DNA of 64,000 nt from Curtobacterium sp. VKM Ac-1395 (GTDB lineage Bacteria > Actinomycetota > Actinomycetes > Actinomycetales > Microbacteriaceae), in contig NZ_JADKRX010000001.1 in assembly GCF_015350975.1 (NCBI RefSeq), positions 824,733 to 888,732 on the forward strand, given 5' to 3'. This document shows, piece by piece, positions 8,797 through 18,041 of the stretch. The position numbers and the translations under genes are program-made. The notes beneath the pieces are model-generated. The model did no database searches. It was given only the letters and a program-made list of their open reading frames with translations, and was not told where the DNA came from. The first letter of the stretch is position 1. Each line of letters begins with the position of its first letter.

Positions 8797-8970
8797 TCAG
8801 TGACCGATCTTGCCGTCAGCGGCGTCGGCCGCCTTGTCGATCTGGTCGCCGTGGCCACCACCGGTGGCCTTGTCGGCCGCGTCCGAGGCCTTGTCGAGAC
8901 CGGCGTCGGTCGCCTTCTCGCCCTTGTCGCTGTTCATGAAGTCCTTCGCCTTGTCACCGAGGTCACTCAC
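8797..8970 (-). CDS. MT0933/Rv0909-like antitoxin-family small protein
   Basis: The 57-residue, Lys/Asp/Ala-rich, probably partly disordered protein reads VSDLGDKAKDFMNSDKGEKA and continues with LDKASDAADKATGGGHGDQIDKAAD. This alternation of DKA and GG motifs is characteristic of MT0933-like antitoxin-family proteins. The GTG start is preceded by AAGGAG at good spacing. No toxin gene lies next to it; the flanking genes are a 56-aa unknown and an L,D-transpeptidase. A role as toxin partner is therefore doubtful, and a stress or envelope-associated protein is equally possible. Confidence 0.7.
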   Translation of the reverse strand: MSDLGDKAKDFMNSDKGEKATDAGLDKASDAADKATGGGHGDQIDKAADAADGKIGH

Positions 8971-9061
8971 GTGGTGCTCCTTGTCGTCGTGGGTCTGGGA
9001 CACCCACGGTGCTCGCCGGATGCCGAGAGTCGGTCCAGTGTCGGACGACGACGTCCGTGCG

Positions 9062-9946
9062 CTACGCGACGATCTGCACGACCGTGCCGAGGGGCAGGGC
9101 GTTGACCGCGTCCACCGCGTCACCGTCGAGCCGGACACATCCGTGCGAGACCGCTCCACGTGCGACGGACTCGTAGTGCACGCCGATCAGGCCACCGTCG
9201 TGGCCGCCGTACGGTTCGTCCGCGGCGGACGAGTGCAGCGTCGTCAGTTGGATCGGGTGCACCGTCTGGTTCTGCGCCGGGTCGAGGTAGCGGGCCTGGA
9301 TGTACCCGACGACGCCCGTCGGGGTGGGGGTGCCGCCGGCGCCGACGCCCGCCGGGAACTCCTTGACGGTCTTGCCGTCGGTCCCGACGATGGCGACGGT
9401 CTGCTTGCCGACGGAGATCACGACGTGGTCCGCCAGCGCCGTCTTCTTCGTCAGCAGGTCGCGACGGATCCACGCGGCACTCTGCGCGGCGGCGCCGGAC
9501 TGCACCGCTGACGGGAGCGCCTGCCGCGCCGGCGTCATCACCATCGCCCACGCACCGGACACTTGGACGGGGACGACCACCGTCGGGTCGCCCAGGAAGT
9601 TCTTCGCCGCCAGGCGGGCGACCGGCTCCGCGCGGTCGTCGCCGTACAGCGGCGCGTCGGCGCTGATCGTGTAGGACTCGTCAGCGGCCTTCGGGATCGT
9701 GGCGTCGTAGTAGGGGAGCAGCCCGCCGATGACGGCGTCGTACTGCGCCTCGGGCAGGGTCGACACGACCGCCGCGCTCGGTGCCCGGTACGGGTCCGCG
9801 GTCGGGGTCGGGGTCGCGCTCCGGGACGTCGTCGGCTTCGTGCTCGTCGTGGTGCTCTGCGTGGTGCAGGCGGTCAGGCCGAGGGCGAGCAGGAGCGCGG
9901 CGGCGAGCGTGGTGCTCGCCACCCGGACGGTGCGGGTGCGGGGCAT
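9062..9946 (-). CDS. L,D-transpeptidase (YkuD) lipoprotein
   Basis: The 294-residue product has a signal peptide with lipobox LTAC (about residue 25), so it is probably lipid-anchored outside the membrane. A Thr/Ser-rich linker follows. The C-terminal YkuD domain carries the catalytic signature SHGCVRL with Cys270. The enzyme makes 3-3 cross-links in peptidoglycan or attaches proteins to it. The start is ATG with GGAGGAAC about eight bases upstream; longer frames upstream run over the terminator at 9975. It is probably monocistronic. Confidence 0.9.
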   Translation of the reverse strand: MPRTRTVRVASTTLAAALLLALGLTACTTQSTTTSTKPTTSRSATPTPTADPYRAPSAAVVSTLPEAQYDAVIGGLLPYYDATIPKAADESYTISADAPLYGDDRAEPVARLAAKNFLGDPTVVVPVQVSGAWAMVMTPARQALPSAVQSGAAAQSAAWIRRDLLTKKTALADHVVISVGKQTVAIVGTDGKTVKEFPAGVGAGGTPTPTGVVGYIQARYLDPAQNQTVHPIQLTTLHSSAADEPYGGHDGGLIGVHYESVARGAVSHGCVRLDGDAVDAVNALPLGTVVQIVA

Positions 9947-9974
9947 GCGGGGGTTCCTCCGGTGGAACGCGAAC

Positions 9975-10001
9975 GGGAGCACGACCGATGGTCGTGCTCC
10001 C
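9975..10001 (-). terminator. Terminator of the Ig-like protein gene
   Basis: GGGAGCACGACC and GGTCGTGCTCCC pair as a perfect 12-bp stem around a 3-nt loop. It lies 19 bp beyond the stop codon of the minus-strand gene at 10021. Confidence 0.85.
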
Positions 10002-10020
10002 GTCTGCGGATCTGGTGTGA

Positions 10021-11328
10021 CTAGCCTGCGACGACCGGGAGGGTGCCCGCGGGGCGGGTGCCCGTGGTCGGCGCGGTGCCGGCGCCGGGCGTGGTGCCGG
10101 CGACCGGCGCGGTGCCCGTCGCGACGGCGGGCAGGGTGATCGAGAAGTCGATCGAGTCGACGACGGTGAGGTCGGAGTCGACCTCGCCGACCGTCAGGTC
10201 CTGCGTGGTCGCCGCCGAGTCGGAGAACGTGCCCGTGGTGGTCCACGAGCCGTCCGCCGTCACGATGGTGGCCGGGGCGACGACGTCGCCGGTGGCGCTG
10301 ACCACGGCGATCGCGTCGCCGGGGGTGCCCTTGCCCGAGTACGTCACGGTGCGCGACGCGACCTTGGAGCCGTCGGTCGGGGTGACCAGCGTCAGGGGCG
10401 TGGCGACCGGGGCGGTCGCGGCTGCGGGGAGGGTGATCGTGATGGTCGTGTCGCCGGCACCGCTGCCGCCGCGCACGTCCGTCACGCGGACCGGCTGCTG
10501 CCGCGCTGCGTCGTCCGGGAAGGTGACCGAGAGCGACCAGGTCTGGTCGGCGCCGACGCGGGCGATGTTGCCGAAGCCGCCGAGGCGGTTGCCGTCGGTG
10601 TCGAGCAGGTTGATCTGGTCGCCCTCCTGGCCGGTGCCCGTGAAGGTGACGGTGCGGGAGCTGACGGTGGCACCGTTCTTCGGGCTGGTGACCGAGAACT
10701 GCGCCGGGGCCGGGGTCGCTGCCTCGGCGGCGGCGGTGAAGCTGCCCTGCGCCTGGATCTGCAGGTTGTCGTTCTCCTCGAGCACGTTGTACGTCACCGG
10801 GGTGGTGCCGGCGCTCGCGGGGATGTCATAGGTGAAGGACCAGTTGCCGGTGGCGTCGATGCGCGTGCGGGCGATGGGGGCCGACTGCGGGTCGATCTGC
10901 ACCGTGTTGCCGGGGGTGCCGGTGCCGGACGCCGTGATCGTGCGGCCGGAGACCGTGTGGCTCACGATGGCGAAGGCCGGCTGCGCGGCGACGGTGATCG
11001 TGGTGCTGCCGTCGGAGTTCAGACCCTTCTGCTGGTCGAGCTCGTAGGTGTGCGCCGCGGTGTCGGGCAGCGTGTACGTGATCTTCCAGGTGCCGTCGGC
11101 GGCGATCACGAAGCGCTCCGCCGGGAAGCCCTTCTGCAGGATCACGTTCTCGCCGGGGGTGCCGAGGCCCGTGAGGGTCAGCACGCCGCCGGTGACGGTC
11201 TGGCTGGTGACCTTGAGGTCAGCCGGGTCGGCGTTGGCGGGGGTGGCGACGAGGGCGACGCCGCCGACGACGATTGCGGCACAGACCGGCAGGGCCATGG
11301 CCTTCTTGGTCCAGAAGGACGTGTTCAT
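10021..11328 (-). CDS. Secreted Ig-like repeat protein
   Basis: The 435-residue protein has a cleavable signal peptide (MNTSFWTKKAMALPVCAAIV, cleavage near ANADP). Four to five roughly 85-residue beta-sandwich repeats follow, each carrying VTxxTVTxxGTGTPGDxIxL-like and DGSWTxTxxF motifs as in Big/Ig-like adhesin modules. The last 30 residues are an Ala/Gly/Thr/Pro-rich tail with no LPxTG or membrane helix, so the protein is either released or held non-covalently. The start chosen is the ATG of the signal peptide; the frame is open far upstream but over the purA region. It is probably an adhesin or matrix component. A CCCC-N5-GGGG palindrome lies about 190 bp upstream. Confidence 0.8.
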   Translation of the reverse strand: MNTSFWTKKAMALPVCAAIVVGGVALVATPANADPADLKVTSQTVTGGVLTLTGLGTPGENVILQKGFPAERFVIAADGTWKITYTLPDTAAHTYELDQQKGLNSDGSTTITVAAQPAFAIVSHTVSGRTITASGTGTPGNTVQIDPQSAPIARTRIDATGNWSFTYDIPASAGTTPVTYNVLEENDNLQIQAQGSFTAAAEAATPAPAQFSVTSPKNGATVSSRTVTFTGTGQEGDQINLLDTDGNRLGGFGNIARVGADQTWSLSVTFPDDAARQQPVRVTDVRGGSGAGDTTITITLPAAATAPVATPLTLVTPTDGSKVASRTVTYSGKGTPGDAIAVVSATGDVVAPATIVTADGSWTTTGTFSDSAATTQDLTVGEVDSDLTVVDSIDFSITLPAVATGTAPVAGTTPGAGTAPTTGTRPAGTLPVVAG

Positions 11329-11497
11329 CGTTGAACTGCTCTCTCCGTGCGGCAGGTGGCACGGCGATCGGGCACCGGGGCTCGGGCGAGCACCGGTTGA
11401 TGCCGCACGGGTGTGGCACCGGGAGGACGGGGAGGGATACCCCGAGGCATCGTCAGTTGAACGCTGCGCTCCGAACACTACGTCGGAACCGGGGGAT

Positions 11498-11514
11498 CGT
11501 TCCGATTCGGAACG
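11498..11514. promoter_or_regulatory. Perfect inverted repeat between Ig-like gene and purA
   Basis: CGTTCCGA-T-TCGGAACG has 8-bp arms with a single central base. It lies about 170 bp upstream of the minus-strand Ig-like gene and 175 bp upstream of purA, so it is probably an operator for one of the two. Confidence 0.5.
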
Positions 11515-11520
11515 AATTGT

Positions 11521-11534
11521 CCCCCGTTCTGGGG
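11521..11534. promoter_or_regulatory. CCCC-N5-GGGG palindrome (copy 1)
   Basis: CCCC-GTTCT-GGGG. The same architecture recurs at 36783, 37756 and 34658, upstream of surface-protein genes. Confidence 0.45.
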
Positions 11535-11600
11535 CCAGCGGGTGTCGGGGGCGGCGAACGCGATCCGGCTCGCGGTCGCCGTGCGATCGGCAGACGTCCC

Positions 11601-11630
11601 GGTGACGCGGAGATGGACGTCCGATAGACT
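11601..11630 (+). promoter_or_regulatory. Possible purA promoter
   Basis: GGTGAC (11601) and TAGACT (11625) are separated by 18 bp and fit a sigma-70-like -35/-10 pair about 60 bp before the start. This is a visual match only. Confidence 0.35.
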
Positions 11631-11688
11631 CGGGTGGACCACCGGCCCGACGCCGTGTGAGGTCCTCCGCCAACGTGAGGAGAACCAG

Positions 11689-12986
<1,298 letters not shown>

Positions 12987-12987
<1 letters not shown>

Positions 12988-13571
12988 TGCGCGTCCTGTT
13001 CGTCTGCAGCGGCAACATCTGTCGGTCGCCGCTGGGCGCGCAGGTCCTGGAGGCTCGGCTGACGCCCGGCGCATCGGCGGCGGTCGGGTCCGGGGCTGCG
13101 TCCGGCTTCGTCGTGGAGTCCGCGGGGACCATCGCCGACGACGGCGCCGCCATGGACGAGACCGCCGCGGCGCAGTCCCGTCGGCTCGGCGGTGACCCGT
13201 CGGCGCACCGGTCCCGGTACCTGACCGCCGAGATCGTCGAGGGTGCGGACCTCGTCCTCACCGCCGAGCGCTCGCACCGGGCGGCCGTCGTGTCGCTCGC
13301 GCCGCGGGCCTCGCGGCGGACGTTCACGATCAAGCAGTTCGCGCGGGTGCTGGACGGGCTCGAGCCCGGCGACCTGGCGGACGTGCGGTCCCCGCAGGAC
13401 CTGGTCGACCGGGTCGCTCGGCTCCGCGGGGTCGTGCCGCCGCCCGCTGATCCCGCGGACGACGACGTGGACGACCCCTACCGCCGCTCCGAGGGCACGC
13501 ACGAGCGGGTCGCGGACGAGATCGACGCGGCGCTGGCGACGGTCGCGGACGCGCTCCGGGCGGTCAGCTAG
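12987..13571 (+). CDS. Low-molecular-weight protein-tyrosine phosphatase
   Basis: The catalytic P-loop VCSGNICRS lies at residues 6-14, with Cys7 as nucleophile and Arg13. The general-acid loop DDPYRRS is near residue 160. At 194 residues it is longer than the usual 150-165, with an extra Ala/Gly-rich insert after the P-loop. In bacteria such enzymes dephosphorylate BY-kinases that control polysaccharide export. A BY-kinase is encoded 6 kb downstream, so that pairing is likely though not shown by the sequence. It is translated from an ATG overlapping the purA stop. Confidence 0.9.
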
Positions 13572-13586
13572 ACGAACCGACCCGGG

Positions 13587-13628
13587 CGGCGTCGCCGAGG
13601 TGGCTCGTCCTCCCGGTCGGCGACGCCG
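13587..13628. terminator. Shared terminator between convergent genes
   Basis: CGGCGTCGCCGA and TCGGCGACGCCG form a perfect 12-bp stem with an 18-nt loop. It sits between the phosphatase stop and the stop of the minus-strand NERD gene. Confidence 0.8.
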
Positions 13629-14606
13629 TCACTCGGGCAGGCGGTACGACCCGACCGTGACCGCGTGCGCACCCTGCCCGGCGAGGACCCGGACGACGGC
13701 GTCCGCCCGGGCACGGTTCGGCACCGAGTCCTTCGCCGCCCAGGCCGCGAGCGCGGACTGCAGCTCGTGGTCGTTCGTCACGACCCGGGTCGTCACGGTG
13801 CCGCTGCGGTCCTCGGACTGCACGAACGCAGTCGCGGACGACGACGAGTAGTAGACGCACGTGTCGAACCACGTCCGGGCGGTGCCGGTGTGCTCGTCGA
13901 CGAACTTCGCGAGCCGCCGGGCCTGGGTCCGGACCTGCTGCGCGGGGGAGGCCCCCTTCGCCTGCACCCGGACCTGCCACCAGTTCTCGGCCTCGTCCTC
14001 GTGGTTGAGCACCTTGCGGCTCCGCACGTGGACTGCGAACGGCGGTACGAGGGACGACTCGTCGACCAGGGAGCGGAACGCTGGGTGCACCGCGCTCGGC
14101 TTGCGGCCGTCGAACACGATGCCGCTCCAGCGCTTGCTCTCGATGACCAGGCCCCGGCCGGACTCCGAGACGAGCACGTGGTCCGCCTGCGCGACGAACT
14201 GCCGCTGCGACCCCGACTCCGTCTCGCCGACGGGCATGAAGACGACGTTGGTCATCAGCACGCCGTTGACGCCGGCGGCGCGGCAGGCCTGGAGGATCGC
14301 CTGCTCCGACCCGGCGTCCCACTGCATGCCGCGGCGGGCGAACGCGCGGCTCTGCTCCGCCTCGGCGTGGGCGTCGCGCCGTTCGGCATCGGCCGCGGCG
14401 ACCTGCCTGTCACGGTCCGCCTCGACGCGGGCGGTCGCTTCGCGGTGGTCCGCTTCACGGCGAGCGAGTTCGTCGCGGCGGGTCCGCTCAGCGGCCTCGA
14501 GTGCGGTGCGAGCGGTGGAGCGGTGGCGTTGCAGGAGGAGCACCAGGACGACCACCACGACGGCGAGCCCCCCGGCGACCACCCACGGCACGAAGGCGTC
14601 GGTCAT
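13629..14606 (-). CDS. Membrane-anchored NERD-domain protein
   Basis: The 325-residue protein has one N-terminal transmembrane helix (about 8-28), then a charged coiled-coil stretch rich in ARREADHREATARVEA (30-95). A nuclease-related domain with the core GLVIESKRWSGIVF follows; E and K of the ESK element correspond to metal-binding and catalytic positions of restriction-type folds. NERD proteins are thought to act on nucleic acids, but substrates are mostly unknown. The start is ATG; the frame extends upstream without a better ribosome site. Confidence 0.75.
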   Translation of the reverse strand: MTDAFVPWVVAGGLAVVVVVLVLLLQRHRSTARTALEAAERTRRDELARREADHREATARVEADRDRQVAAADAERRDAHAEAEQSRAFARRGMQWDAGSEQAILQACRAAGVNGVLMTNVVFMPVGETESGSQRQFVAQADHVLVSESGRGLVIESKRWSGIVFDGRKPSAVHPAFRSLVDESSLVPPFAVHVRSRKVLNHEDEAENWWQVRVQAKGASPAQQVRTQARRLAKFVDEHTGTARTWFDTCVYYSSSSATAFVQSEDRSGTVTTRVVTNDHELQSALAAWAAKDSVPNRARADAVVRVLAGQGAHAVTVGSYRLPE

Positions 14607-14691
14607 GGGACCACCACACCACGCGGACCGGCCTGGAGGCTCGTCCCACGTCGGCGCGTCCGCTCGACGCCGTCGTCGGTACGGTGAGCGC

Positions 14692-15189
14692 ATGACGGAA
14701 TCGGTCGAGACCGACGCGCAACAGGACCGCGACCGCAAGCGGGCGTCGGTTCGGTGGTGGAGCTGGTTGGTGGGGATCCTGATCGTGTGCATCGTCGTCC
14801 TGGCACTGCTCAGTCAGGTGTTCCCGGTCGCGATGGCGGTGATCGCCGGTTTCGGTGCGAGCGCAGTGGGAAGCAAGCGCGGCACGGAGCTGGCGTGGTC
14901 CGGTCGCGCACTGTGGGTCAGCATGGCGCTCCAGGCAGCCGTGTTCATCGGGCTGGCTCTGCTCCTGGGAGCGGCTGGCCTCGGTGTCGAGGACCACCCG
15001 AACAACGCCGGGACCGGCGCACTGCTCGGCGGCGGGCTCGTCGTGGGCGCTGCCCTGGTTGTGCTCGTGATGGTGTTGCGGGTCCGTCGTCGTGCGGTCG
15101 ACCGAGAGGTCGAGCGCTTCGCGGCTGCGGAGGATGCGCGCGTCGCCGACCGACCCGACGACGGATCTGACGTCAGTGCGGCCGGGTGA
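14692..15189 (+). CDS. Three-helix membrane protein of unknown function
   Basis: This 165-residue protein begins with about 20 polar residues, then has three hydrophobic segments (about 22-50, 65-90, 100-125) and a charged C-terminal tail. It is divergent from the NERD gene across an 85-bp spacer. The ATG follows GGTGAGC. I recognise no family. Its size and layout suit a small accessory or stress-linked membrane protein. Confidence 0.65.
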   Translation: MTESVETDAQQDRDRKRASVRWWSWLVGILIVCIVVLALLSQVFPVAMAVIAGFGASAVGSKRGTELAWSGRALWVSMALQAAVFIGLALLLGAAGLGVEDHPNNAGTGALLGGGLVVGAALVVLVMVLRVRRRAVDREVERFAAAEDARVADRPDDGSDVSAAG

Positions 15190-15249
15190 GGACGACCGCC
15201 AGGACGGTGGACGTCGACGACGGCCGACGACCCCGCCTGACCGCGTCGG

Positions 15250-16221
15250 TCAGCCCGCGGTGCCCGCGAACCGGTCGGTCGTCTCGATGAGGGCGTCGAG
15301 GATCCCCGGCTCGTCGAAGGCGTGCCCGGCGTCGTCGATCATCCGGAACACGGCGGACGGCAGGGCCCGGTGCAGGTCCCACGCCGTGACCGCCGGCGTG
15401 CAGAGGTCGTAGCGCCCCTGGACGATGACGGTCGGGATGCCCTCGAGCCGGCCGGCGTCGCGGATCAACTGGCCGTCCTCGAACCAGCCGTCGTGCGTGA
15501 AGTAGTGGTTCTCGATGCGGGCGAAGGCCAGCGCGTACGTCGGGTCCGCGTACTGCGCGACGAGGTCCGGGCGGGGCAGCAGCGTGATCGAGGCCGCCTC
15601 CCAGCTCGCCCACGCAACGGCTGCCGGCCCGTGCACGGCGGGGTCCGGGTCGGCGAGCAGCCGTTCGAACGCACGGACCAGCCGGCCGGGGTGCCGCTCG
15701 TCCTCCGGCACCGGAGCGAGGTAGCCCTCCCACAGGTCGGGGAGCACGTTCGCGGCACCGCCCTCGTAGAACCAGTCGATCTCGCTCTGCCGCAACGTGA
15801 AGATGCCCCGGAGGACGAGCTCGGTGACCCGGTCCGGGTGCGTCTCGGCGTAGGCCAGTGCGAGCGCGGAGCCCCACGAGCCGCCGAACACCTGCCAGGC
15901 GTCGATCGACAGGTGCTCGCGCAGCCGTTCGATGTCCTCGACCAGGGTCCACGTCGTGTTCGCGGACAGGTCCGTCGCCGGGTCGCCCGCGTGCGGCAGG
16001 CTGCGGCCGCAGTTCCGCTGGTCGAACAGCACGATCCGGTAGCGGGCCGGGTCGAACAGGCGGCGGTGGTCCGGCGAGCACCCGGCGCCCGGGCCGCCGT
16101 GCAGGAACACGACGGGCTTGCCGTCGGGGGAGCCGCACTCCTCCCAGTACACCTGCTGTCCGTCGCCGACGTCGAGCATGCCGGAGCGGGTGGGTTCGAG
16201 CGGTGGGTACAGCTGGCGCAC
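15250..16221 (-). CDS. pip: Proline iminopeptidase (alpha/beta hydrolase, S33)
   Basis: Motifs typical of prolyl aminopeptidase are in order: VFLHGGPGAGCS (oxyanion), VLFDQRNCGRS, the nucleophile elbow GGSWGS, VQGRYDLCTP carrying the acid, and DDAGHAF carrying the His. The enzyme removes N-terminal proline from peptides in the cytoplasm. I chose the GTG at 16221 (VRQLYPPLEP) because GAGAGGA lies seven bases before it and 323 residues is the normal length. A frame 12 codons longer exists but has no ribosome site. Confidence 0.92.
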   Translation of the reverse strand: MRQLYPPLEPTRSGMLDVGDGQQVYWEECGSPDGKPVVFLHGGPGAGCSPDHRRLFDPARYRIVLFDQRNCGRSLPHAGDPATDLSANTTWTLVEDIERLREHLSIDAWQVFGGSWGSALALAYAETHPDRVTELVLRGIFTLRQSEIDWFYEGGAANVLPDLWEGYLAPVPEDERHPGRLVRAFERLLADPDPAVHGPAAVAWASWEAASITLLPRPDLVAQYADPTYALAFARIENHYFTHDGWFEDGQLIRDAGRLEGIPTVIVQGRYDLCTPAVTAWDLHRALPSAVFRMIDDAGHAFDEPGILDALIETTDRFAGTAG

Positions 16222-16292
16222 GGCGGGTCCTCTCGGAACGACACGGGTCCCGGTCACCGTACCGCCGCGTGGGGCCGATCGGATGCGGAGAT

Positions 16293-16466
16293 CTACCCGT
16301 CGCTGAACTGACGGGCGATGACGCGTTCCACTGCGGCGGGCTGCTGCCGTGTCGCGATGAGGGTCTGCAACGCGCGGGTCACCACGTCCCGGTCGGTGCG
16401 GGCGCCGGTGAGCTCCTTTGCGGTGTCGAGCAGCTCGGGATCGAGATCGATGGTCGTGACGGTCAT
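16293..16466 (-). CDS. VapB-family antitoxin, apparently solitary
   Basis: The 57-residue protein MTVTTIDLDPELLDTAKELT continues with GARTDRDVVTRALQTLI. This is the ribbon-helix-helix pattern of VapB (PF09957-like) antitoxins. The start is ATG with GGGAGG upstream. VapB is normally followed by a PIN-domain VapC nuclease, but the next minus-strand gene is the aminopeptidase and no PIN-like frame is visible in the 71-bp gap. It may be an orphan antitoxin or a stand-alone regulator. Confidence 0.8.
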   Translation of the reverse strand: MTVTTIDLDPELLDTAKELTGARTDRDVVTRALQTLIATRQQPAAVERVIARQFSDG

Positions 16467-16592
16467 GGTTGCCTCCCGGTGGGGCCGCCCGAATCGCACC
16501 TCACATCGTACGGATGAGCAGTGCCACGGGCGCGCTCCTCCGTATGCGACCTGAGCAGGTGGCGCCGCCTCCGGAGGAAGGAGCATGACGGC

Positions 16593-16628
16593 CTGGAGGC
16601 TCGGTGCCAGCTGGCACCGAGCCTCCAG
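16593..16628. terminator. Perfect 36-bp palindrome, terminator
   Basis: The 18-bp arm CTGGAGGCTCGGTGCCAG is followed directly by its reverse complement. It lies just past the stop of the SpoIIE phosphatase gene and shares its core with the palindromes at 8738 and 62071. Confidence 0.8.
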
Positions 16629-16636
16629 TCCGGTGG

Positions 16637-17929
16637 TCAGACGGTGCGGGCCGAGACGTCGACGACGGGGGCGACCGCGGGCACCTGCGCCGCCTCGCGC
16701 CGGAGCACGACGACCGTGACGTCGTCGTCGTGGGGGACCTCGCCCGCTCGCGCGGACAGCGCATGCACCAGGGCCTGCGGGTCGCGGTGCTCGCGGCTGA
16801 GTGCTGCGACGGCCTCGACCGCGTCGCCGTCGAAGAGGTCGAGGACGCCGTCGCTGAAGGTCACGAGCATGTCGCCCGGCTGCAGGACCGTGGTGGTCGT
16901 GCGCCACGCGTTCAACAGCTCGAGCCCGAGTCCCAGCGGCAGGTCGCCCGACAGCAGCCGCTCGACCTGGCCGTCCGCGCGGATGATCGAGCTCAGGCCG
17001 TGTCCGGCGTCGGCCCACTGCAGCACGCCCTCGTCGGAGACCCGGGCGTGGAAGAGCGTGGTGAAGGTCACCTCGGAGGTCAGGGTCTCGGCGGCCAGGC
17101 CGTCGGAGGCACGCTTGAGTGCCTCGGACGCGTCGTCCACCGTGCGGGCGCTCCGCAGGGTCGACCGGACGGCGGCGGCGATCAGGCCGGCCCCGACCCC
17201 CTTGCCCATCACGTCGCCCAGGCTGAAGGCGATGCCGCCCGGGGTCGGGTACCAGTCGAAGAAGTCGCCGCCGACGGTCTTCGCCGGCAGGCAGGCGCCG
17301 GCGATGCTGACGGAGTGGGCCGCGTCCAGGCTGGTGCTCGGCAGGAGCGAGCGCTGCACGGTTGCTGCCCGGTCGATCTCGGCCCGGACGGCGTCCTCAC
17401 CGACCTGAGCGGCGGCGACGCTCCGACGGGCGTTCCGCGCGAGTTCGTGGATGATGACGGCCACGGTGCCGAAGACGACGACGGTGATGCCCAGACGGAC
17501 GAGTTCGCTGCCGGCCGGGGGCTGGCTCGGGTTGATGACGAACGGCGTGAGGATCACGACCGCGACGCCGACCGCGGCGTAGGCGATGTTCCACCGGCCG
17601 GGCCGCGACGCCGCCCACACGACCGGCAGGATCACGAGCGACGTGAACACCGAGGCGCCGTTGCCGGTGCCGGCACGCAGCAGGGCGACGGCGACGAAGT
17701 CGATCGCGGGCAGGACCGCGCCGAGCAGCACGAGGCGGGGCAGGCCGGCCGCGGTCGCCGCCACCAGGGTCGCGAGGGCCGTGACGACGAAGCTGGCGAG
17801 GAAGGCCTGGGCGTGGGTGATCTCGAGGACCGGCAGCGCCACGGTGAGCAACGCGGAGAGTGCGACGAACGCGCTGATCGGGGCCTGACGGACCAGCGGG
17901 TTGTCGTAGATGCTGGTTCGGTTCGGCAT
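16637..17929 (-). CDS. Membrane-bound PP2C/SpoIIE-type serine phosphatase
   Basis: The 430-residue protein has five to six transmembrane helices (about 18-165), a short coiled-coil linker (RAEIDRAATVQRSLLP), and a SpoIIE-type PPM phosphatase domain. The metal-binding and catalytic motifs GGDFFDWYP, SLGDVMGKGVGAGL, TTLFHARVSDEG, FSDGVLDLFDGD and HDDDVTVVVLR are all present. Such proteins dephosphorylate anti-anti-sigma factors and so tune stress sigma factors. No sensor PAS or GAF domain is present; the membrane part may sense envelope state. No anti-sigma partner is adjacent. Confidence 0.9.
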   Translation of the reverse strand: MPNRTSIYDNPLVRQAPISAFVALSALLTVALPVLEITHAQAFLASFVVTALATLVAATAAGLPRLVLLGAVLPAIDFVAVALLRAGTGNGASVFTSLVILPVVWAASRPGRWNIAYAAVGVAVVILTPFVINPSQPPAGSELVRLGITVVVFGTVAVIIHELARNARRSVAAAQVGEDAVRAEIDRAATVQRSLLPSTSLDAAHSVSIAGACLPAKTVGGDFFDWYPTPGGIAFSLGDVMGKGVGAGLIAAAVRSTLRSARTVDDASEALKRASDGLAAETLTSEVTFTTLFHARVSDEGVLQWADAGHGLSSIIRADGQVERLLSGDLPLGLGLELLNAWRTTTTVLQPGDMLVTFSDGVLDLFDGDAVEAVAALSREHRDPQALVHALSARAGEVPHDDDVTVVVLRREAAQVPAVAPVVDVSARTV

Positions 17930-17967
17930 GCTCCCTGAAGTCTAGGGATCGTCAGTGTGGGCGTTGA

Positions 17968-17981
17968 CCCCTCTTCGGGGG
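17968..17981. terminator. Short CUUCGG-type hairpin
   Basis: CCCC-TCTTC-GGGG holds a stable UUCG tetraloop. It follows the CPBP gene stop on the minus strand by about 60 bp and lies just upstream of the phosphatase start, so it probably ends CPBP transcripts. Confidence 0.45.
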
Positions 17982-18016
17982 CCCGACGGGGCCGGGCCTG
18001 GGGTGCTGGCCGAGGG

Positions 18017-18040
18017 CCGCTTGCCGCTTGCCGCTTGCCG
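18017..18040. repeat. 7-bp tandem repeat CCGCTTG x3
   Basis: Three exact head-to-tail copies and a partial lie right after the CPBP gene's stop codon. This is probably slippage-derived. Confidence 0.7.
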
Positions 18041-18041
18041 G

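Noticed and set aside
17968..17981. A sixth CCCC-N5-GGGG regulatory palindrome
   Set aside because: Its centre is a CUUCGG-type tetraloop and its place fits a terminator, so I did not count it in the surface-gene motif family.
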